Of a stretch of DNA of 9,363 bases, positions 6,465-9,363 are shown piece by piece. The position numbers and the translations under genes are program-made. Source of the stretch: UBA8437 sp003445035 (GTDB lineage: Bacteria; Planctomycetota; Planctomycetia; Planctomycetales; Planctomycetaceae). The stretch is taken from contig CALCHI010000124.1 of NCBI GenBank assembly GCA_937901285.1, positions 1 to 9,363 on the forward strand, given 5' to 3'. The notes under the pieces are model-generated. The model was not told where the DNA came from, made no database searches, and worked only from the letters and a program-made list of their open reading frames with translations. Position 1 is the stretch's first letter. The number at the start of each line of letters is the position of its first letter.

Positions 6465-9144
6465 AAAGAAACTCGGCGGAATTCATGACGGCATGGCAAA
6501 GATTGCCGAGAGCAAGTCGTGCGGCATCGGCCGTTCTATTCCCGCCGTCTCCGCCGGGATGCTCCTGTTTCCATTTCGCTGCGAGAGTTTCGAGTAAACC
6601 GATGGCCCGTACTGTCTCCGGGCCTGTCGCCGGGCGACTGAAAGCAAGCTGATAGACCCGATTGACCTGCCGCGCCAGATCGAGGCCGGCTTCCTGGATG
6701 ACCCGTTCAGCGAAACCTGACGCCAGGGTGTGAATTCTCTGGTTGTTGAGCAGATGGAGCGCTTGAGGGACGACGGTCGATTCCATGCGGTGCGTGCAGT
6801 TGGGATTCATCGTTGGCAGGTCGAAGTTCTCGAGAATCGTGAGCGGCTGTGTCCGCCGTTGCAGCACGTAAATACTTCGCCGCCAGGTCTGTGCGGAGTG
6901 TCCTGCGGAAGTCACTAGCCCGTCAGACCTGACGGTTACGGGATCGGCTGGGCCGAAAGGCGTGTTGTCTAAACGACCGGACACCGAAAGCAATGCATCG
7001 CGAATGGCCTCGGCTTCCAGTCGGCGAAGTGGCATTCGTGAATACAGGGCATTGTCAGGGTCTGTTGTCTGGACCTGTTCGGTGACCCTTGAGGATTGCC
7101 GGTAGGTGCGGGAGGTCATCATCAGCCGGTGCATCTGTTTGATGCTCCAACCACAACGAACGAACTCTACCGCCAGCCAGTCCAGTAGATCCCGGTGCGT
7201 CGGTTCGGCGCCAAATGTGCCAAAATCTTCGGTTGTCCGGACGATGCCACGCTGGAAGTGGTGTTTCCAGATCCGGTTGACCATGACGCGGGCCGTCAAC
7301 GGATGATCCGGACGAGTCAGCCACCGCGCGAATGCCAGTCGCCGGCCGGTTTTTCCTTTTCCCGCCGTTGTGGCAGCAACGAACGGAGTTTTGCCATCAG
7401 TGAGTACCGAAGGAACGCCCGGGCCGACGCGTCGGCCCGGTAGACGGTGATCTCCCCGCGCCAGAATGTACGTGGGTGAAGGGGTTCCCCGGTCCCAGGC
7501 GGCGCGAATTCCCGCCGTGGGCGGCTTCGTCTCGGTGAGTGTCTTGACCCTCGCCTTTGTGGTTGCGGCCTGTTCTTTGAATTCGGCGTCGAGCTTCACT
7601 AGCTCCTCTCGGCCGATGCGAAGTTCGTTTTCGTAACGCGCCGCCAGCGCAATTTGCGTATCTGTCCTTCGATGTGCAGGCGTGATCAGCAGGGTCCGGA
7701 GATCATCTCGCAAATCTGCCGGGAGTGTTTTCAGACGGACTTCCACATGACGTTCCGCAGATCGCTTTTCGAGTTCTGCCAATCGTTCGTTCAACGTATT
7801 GATCTCGTGCTGGACGACATACCTCGCACGATCCCTCGCCGTCTTCTCCGCAGGAGTCACGTGCGGCAGATAACGCGACACGGGCTTCATCCAGTCATGT
7901 TCATCCGTGGCGCCCTTGAAGATGTCCACCAGCCGATAGAAGTCTCTTTGAGGAATGGGGTCGTATTTGTGGTCGTGGCAACGTGAACACCCCATGGTGA
8001 GACCCATGGTGGCGGACGCCAGGACTTCTATCTGGTCGGCGATAACCTTGAGGCGGTCCGGCACGAAATTCGTTATGTCAAAGTAAGTGCCGTCGGGTGT
8101 CATCCGCAGGAACCCTGTTGCCACCAGCTTGTCGTACACATCCTGTGAAACGTCACCGGCCTTTTCGTAATCCACCATCTCGTCACCGGCGAGTTGTTCA
8201 CGGAGAAACTCGTCGTACGGCTTGTCGTGATTGAACGCGGCGATCACGTAGTCGCGGTAACGAAACGCTTCTGGGCGTACGCGGTCTGAATTCTGTACGC
8301 CCTCGGAGTCCGCATAGCCAACCAGGTCGAGCCAGAATCTCGCCCAGCGTTCCCCGTATCGCGGGGAGGCCAAAAGTCGATCGACAAGCCGCTCGTAAGC
8401 CTGCGGGCCGAGATCGGCCAGGAACCGATCAACCTCCTCCGGTGTCGGGGGCAGTCCGGTCAGGTCGTAGCACGCTCGCCGAATCAGCGCGTGACGGCTG
8501 GCGGGAGCCGAAATCGCCGCCCCTTGAGCGGCCAGCTTGCGAAGTATCAAGGCATCGATTGGATTGGCCACTCGTCCGTGCTGTGGCCAGGTCGGGATTG
8601 CCGGTGCCTGCGGTGGTCGGAACGACCAGAACTCGCGGTCCTCTGCAGATACGAGCGGGTCGGCTACGGCGGTAGCGACATCAGGCGTCAGAATTGCCGC
8701 TGGTGCCCCCGAATTGATCCATTGCATCAAGGCCTTGACCTCAATCGGCCGCATCGGCTTCACACTGACGGACTTCAGGAGTTTTCGAGGCGGCATCTCC
8801 TCGGCGTGAAGCCTTTTGATCAACAGGCTGGCAGCCGCATTCCCGAGCACGATGGCTGGACCGGACTTCCCGCCTCGCAGCAGCGCAGCTCTCGTTCGTA
8901 CATCCAACTGGGCCTCCTGCCGCCGCAGTCCATGACACGCCCCGCACCGCAACAACAAAATGGGAAGAACGGCGTCGTGATCGACCAACGAGGATGCCGG
9001 AGTTCCCGCGGTTGCAGTGCCATCATTACCGGCAGGGCACACCGGGAGTGTCCAACTGACAAGCATCACCGCCATCATCATGGCGGTTGCACCGAAACGT
9101 CTCCATCGGAGCTTCTGATCGCCGTTTTGCATGGGATTCATCAT
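6454..9144 (-). CDS. PSCyt1/DUF1549/DUF1553 multidomain haem protein
   Basis: An 896-residue planctomycete-type protein. A basic, then hydrophobic leader (R13-R16, hydrophobic to about residue 38) indicates Sec-type export. A PSCyt1 (cytochrome c-like) domain spans about 55-150, with haem motif C67-G-A-C70-H71 and a later MPP (117-119) whose Met may be the axial ligand. A DUF1549 domain covers about 195-410, with IDALILRKL, DLTGLPPTPEEVDRFL, SPRYGERWARFWLDLVGYADS in pieces, and a second haem motif, C386-S-R-C389-H390, followed by DHKYDP. Residues 433-535 are charged and helical, probably coiled coil. DUF1553 (about 605-890) begins at RRLAFARWLTRPDHPLTARV and includes NRIWKHHFQRGIV, LLDWLAVEF and MMTSRTYRQSS. 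The protein is likely to move electrons in the periplasm or envelope, but no substrate is known. It is the first gene of the operon and overlaps the DUF1501 gene by 11 nt. The ATG at 9144 is chosen for its GAAGGG site; ATGs 3 and 12 nt downstream are alternatives. Confidence 0.94.
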   Translation of the reverse strand: MMNPMQNGDQKLRWRRFGATAMMMAVMLVSWTLPVCPAGNDGTATAGTPASSLVDHDAVLPILLLRCGACHGLRRQEAQLDVRTRAALLRGGKSGPAIVLGNAAASLLIKRLHAEEMPPRKLLKSVSVKPMRPIEVKALMQWINSGAPAAILTPDVATAVADPLVSAEDREFWSFRPPQAPAIPTWPQHGRVANPIDALILRKLAAQGAAISAPASRHALIRRACYDLTGLPPTPEEVDRFLADLGPQAYERLVDRLLASPRYGERWARFWLDLVGYADSEGVQNSDRVRPEAFRYRDYVIAAFNHDKPYDEFLREQLAGDEMVDYEKAGDVSQDVYDKLVATGFLRMTPDGTYFDITNFVPDRLKVIADQIEVLASATMGLTMGCSRCHDHKYDPIPQRDFYRLVDIFKGATDEHDWMKPVSRYLPHVTPAEKTARDRARYVVQHEINTLNERLAELEKRSAERHVEVRLKTLPADLRDDLRTLLITPAHRRTDTQIALAARYENELRIGREELVKLDAEFKEQAATTKARVKTLTETKPPTAGIRAAWDRGTPSPTYILARGDHRLPGRRVGPGVPSVLTDGKTPFVAATTAGKGKTGRRLAFARWLTRPDHPLTARVMVNRIWKHHFQRGIVRTTEDFGTFGAEPTHRDLLDWLAVEFVRCGWSIKQMHRLMMTSRTYRQSSRVTEQVQTTDPDNALYSRMPLRRLEAEAIRDALLSVSGRLDNTPFGPADPVTVRSDGLVTSAGHSAQTWRRSIYVLQRRTQPLTILENFDLPTMNPNCTHRMESTVVPQALHLLNNQRIHTLASGFAERVIQEAGLDLARQVNRVYQLAFSRPATGPETVRAIGLLETLAAKWKQEHPGGDGGNRTADAARLALGNLCHAVMNSAEFLYVD

Positions 9145-9150
9145 ACATCA

Positions 9151-9156
9151 CCCTTC
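9151..9156 (-). promoter_or_regulatory. Ribosome binding site of the operon's first gene
   Basis: GAAGGG on the minus strand ends 6 nt before the ATG at 9144, a normal spacing. It supports that ATG over the in-frame ones just downstream. Confidence 0.6.
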
Positions 9157-9188
9157 GTTCATCACCAGATTCACCACGCGAATCGCGA

Positions 9189-9200
9189 CTCTTCGAAGAG
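9189..9200. promoter_or_regulatory. 12-bp palindrome, possible operator
   Basis: CTCTTCGAAGAG is a perfect palindrome 45 bp upstream of the first gene's start codon. Its TTCGAA core recurs at 9242-9247. A dimeric regulator could bind such a site, but palindromes of this size also arise by chance, and no regulator gene is in the window. Confidence 0.25.
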
Positions 9201-9298
9201 ATGACTATTTCACTCACGGGCAGACTTCTACTCGACTGCGATTCGAACTGGATCCGAAGGGGGGGCGAAGGTGACGAACCTGGTGCCCGACTCCTGCG

Positions 9299-9314
9299 GA
9301 CAGGCGGCCCTGTC
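9299..9314. repeat. Short hairpin near the right edge
   Basis: GACAGG and CCTGTC form a 6-bp perfect stem around a 4-base loop (CGGC). No T-run follows on either strand. It may be the 3' hairpin of a gene beyond the window, or have no function. Confidence 0.3.
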
Positions 9315-9363
9315 GCCGTAACCCGGCTAGAGCACCCCATTTGTGTCGAGACGACAGCCCGAA

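Larger units (their letters stand above)
9145..9363 (-). other. Leader region of the three-gene operon
   Basis: This 219-bp stretch is upstream of the operon and should contain its promoter, although no clear -35/-10 pair is visible by eye. It holds a perfect 12-bp palindrome (CTCTTCGAAGAG, 9189-9200) whose centre is TTCGAA, a second TTCGAA at 9242-9247 exactly 50 bp away, a run of seven G (9259-9265) flanked by CGAAGG copies, and a hairpin at 9299-9314. No gene is called. The TTCGAAT stretch resembles a tRNA T-loop, but the flanking bases cannot form a T-stem. Confidence 0.5.

Noticed and set aside
9236..9260. A TTCGAAT stretch like a tRNA T-loop
   Set aside because: The bases on either side (TCCAG and CGCAG on the minus strand) do not pair as a T-stem, and no acceptor or anticodon arms are found.
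9026..9340. A 104-codon minus-strand frame covering the operon leader and the start of the haem-protein gene
   Set aside because: It overlaps the well-supported 896-residue gene by over 100 bp in another frame, is rich in Arg and Ser, and has no motif.

Overview
The window looks like chromosomal DNA of a planctomycete (Planctomycetota). The evidence is its gene content: three Tat-exported DUF1501 proteins, one large secreted protein of the PSCyt1/DUF1549/DUF1553 type with two CxxCH haem c motifs, a Tat-exported sialidase-fold protein, and scraps of WD40 sequence. These families are expanded and often adjacent in that phylum. The DNA appears moderately GC-rich. No genus can be given from the sequence alone.

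Layout, left to right. Positions 1-188 hold no intact gene, but contain a short WD40-like scrap (GVVRIWR) on the plus strand. A minus-strand DUF1501 gene follows (189-1622). A 443-bp divergent intergenic region (1623-2065) carries a damaged single WD40 repeat on the plus strand, with a second copy of the same 24-bp GVVRIWR sequence. A plus-strand DUF1501 gene follows (2066-3568). A 127-bp convergent gap (3569-3695) contains a hairpin with a T-run, reading as a terminator for the minus-strand genes. The rest, 9144 down to 3696, is a compact minus-strand operon of three genes: a PSCyt1/DUF1549/DUF1553 multidomain protein, a DUF1501 protein whose start overlaps it by 11 nt, and a sialidase-like BNR protein 15 nt further on. 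Positions 9145-9363 are the operon leader, with a ribosome binding site, two TTCGAA boxes and small inverted repeats.

How the genes may work together is inference. All five proteins carry export signals: four Tat-like twin-arginine leaders and one hydrophobic leader on the haem protein. The operon would therefore supply a set of envelope proteins: a di-haem protein, an alkaline-phosphatase-superfamily-like DUF1501 protein, and a beta-propeller that may bind or cleave an acidic glycan. The physiological role of DUF1501 and DUF1549/DUF1553 proteins is not established, so the module is best described as a probable extracytoplasmic polymer-processing unit of unknown substrate.

No mobile element, tRNA, rRNA or CRISPR array was seen. 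The most unusual points are the WD40 remnants flanking the first DUF1501 gene with a shared 24-bp direct repeat, and the sialidase-like protein lacking a recognisable F/YRIP motif.
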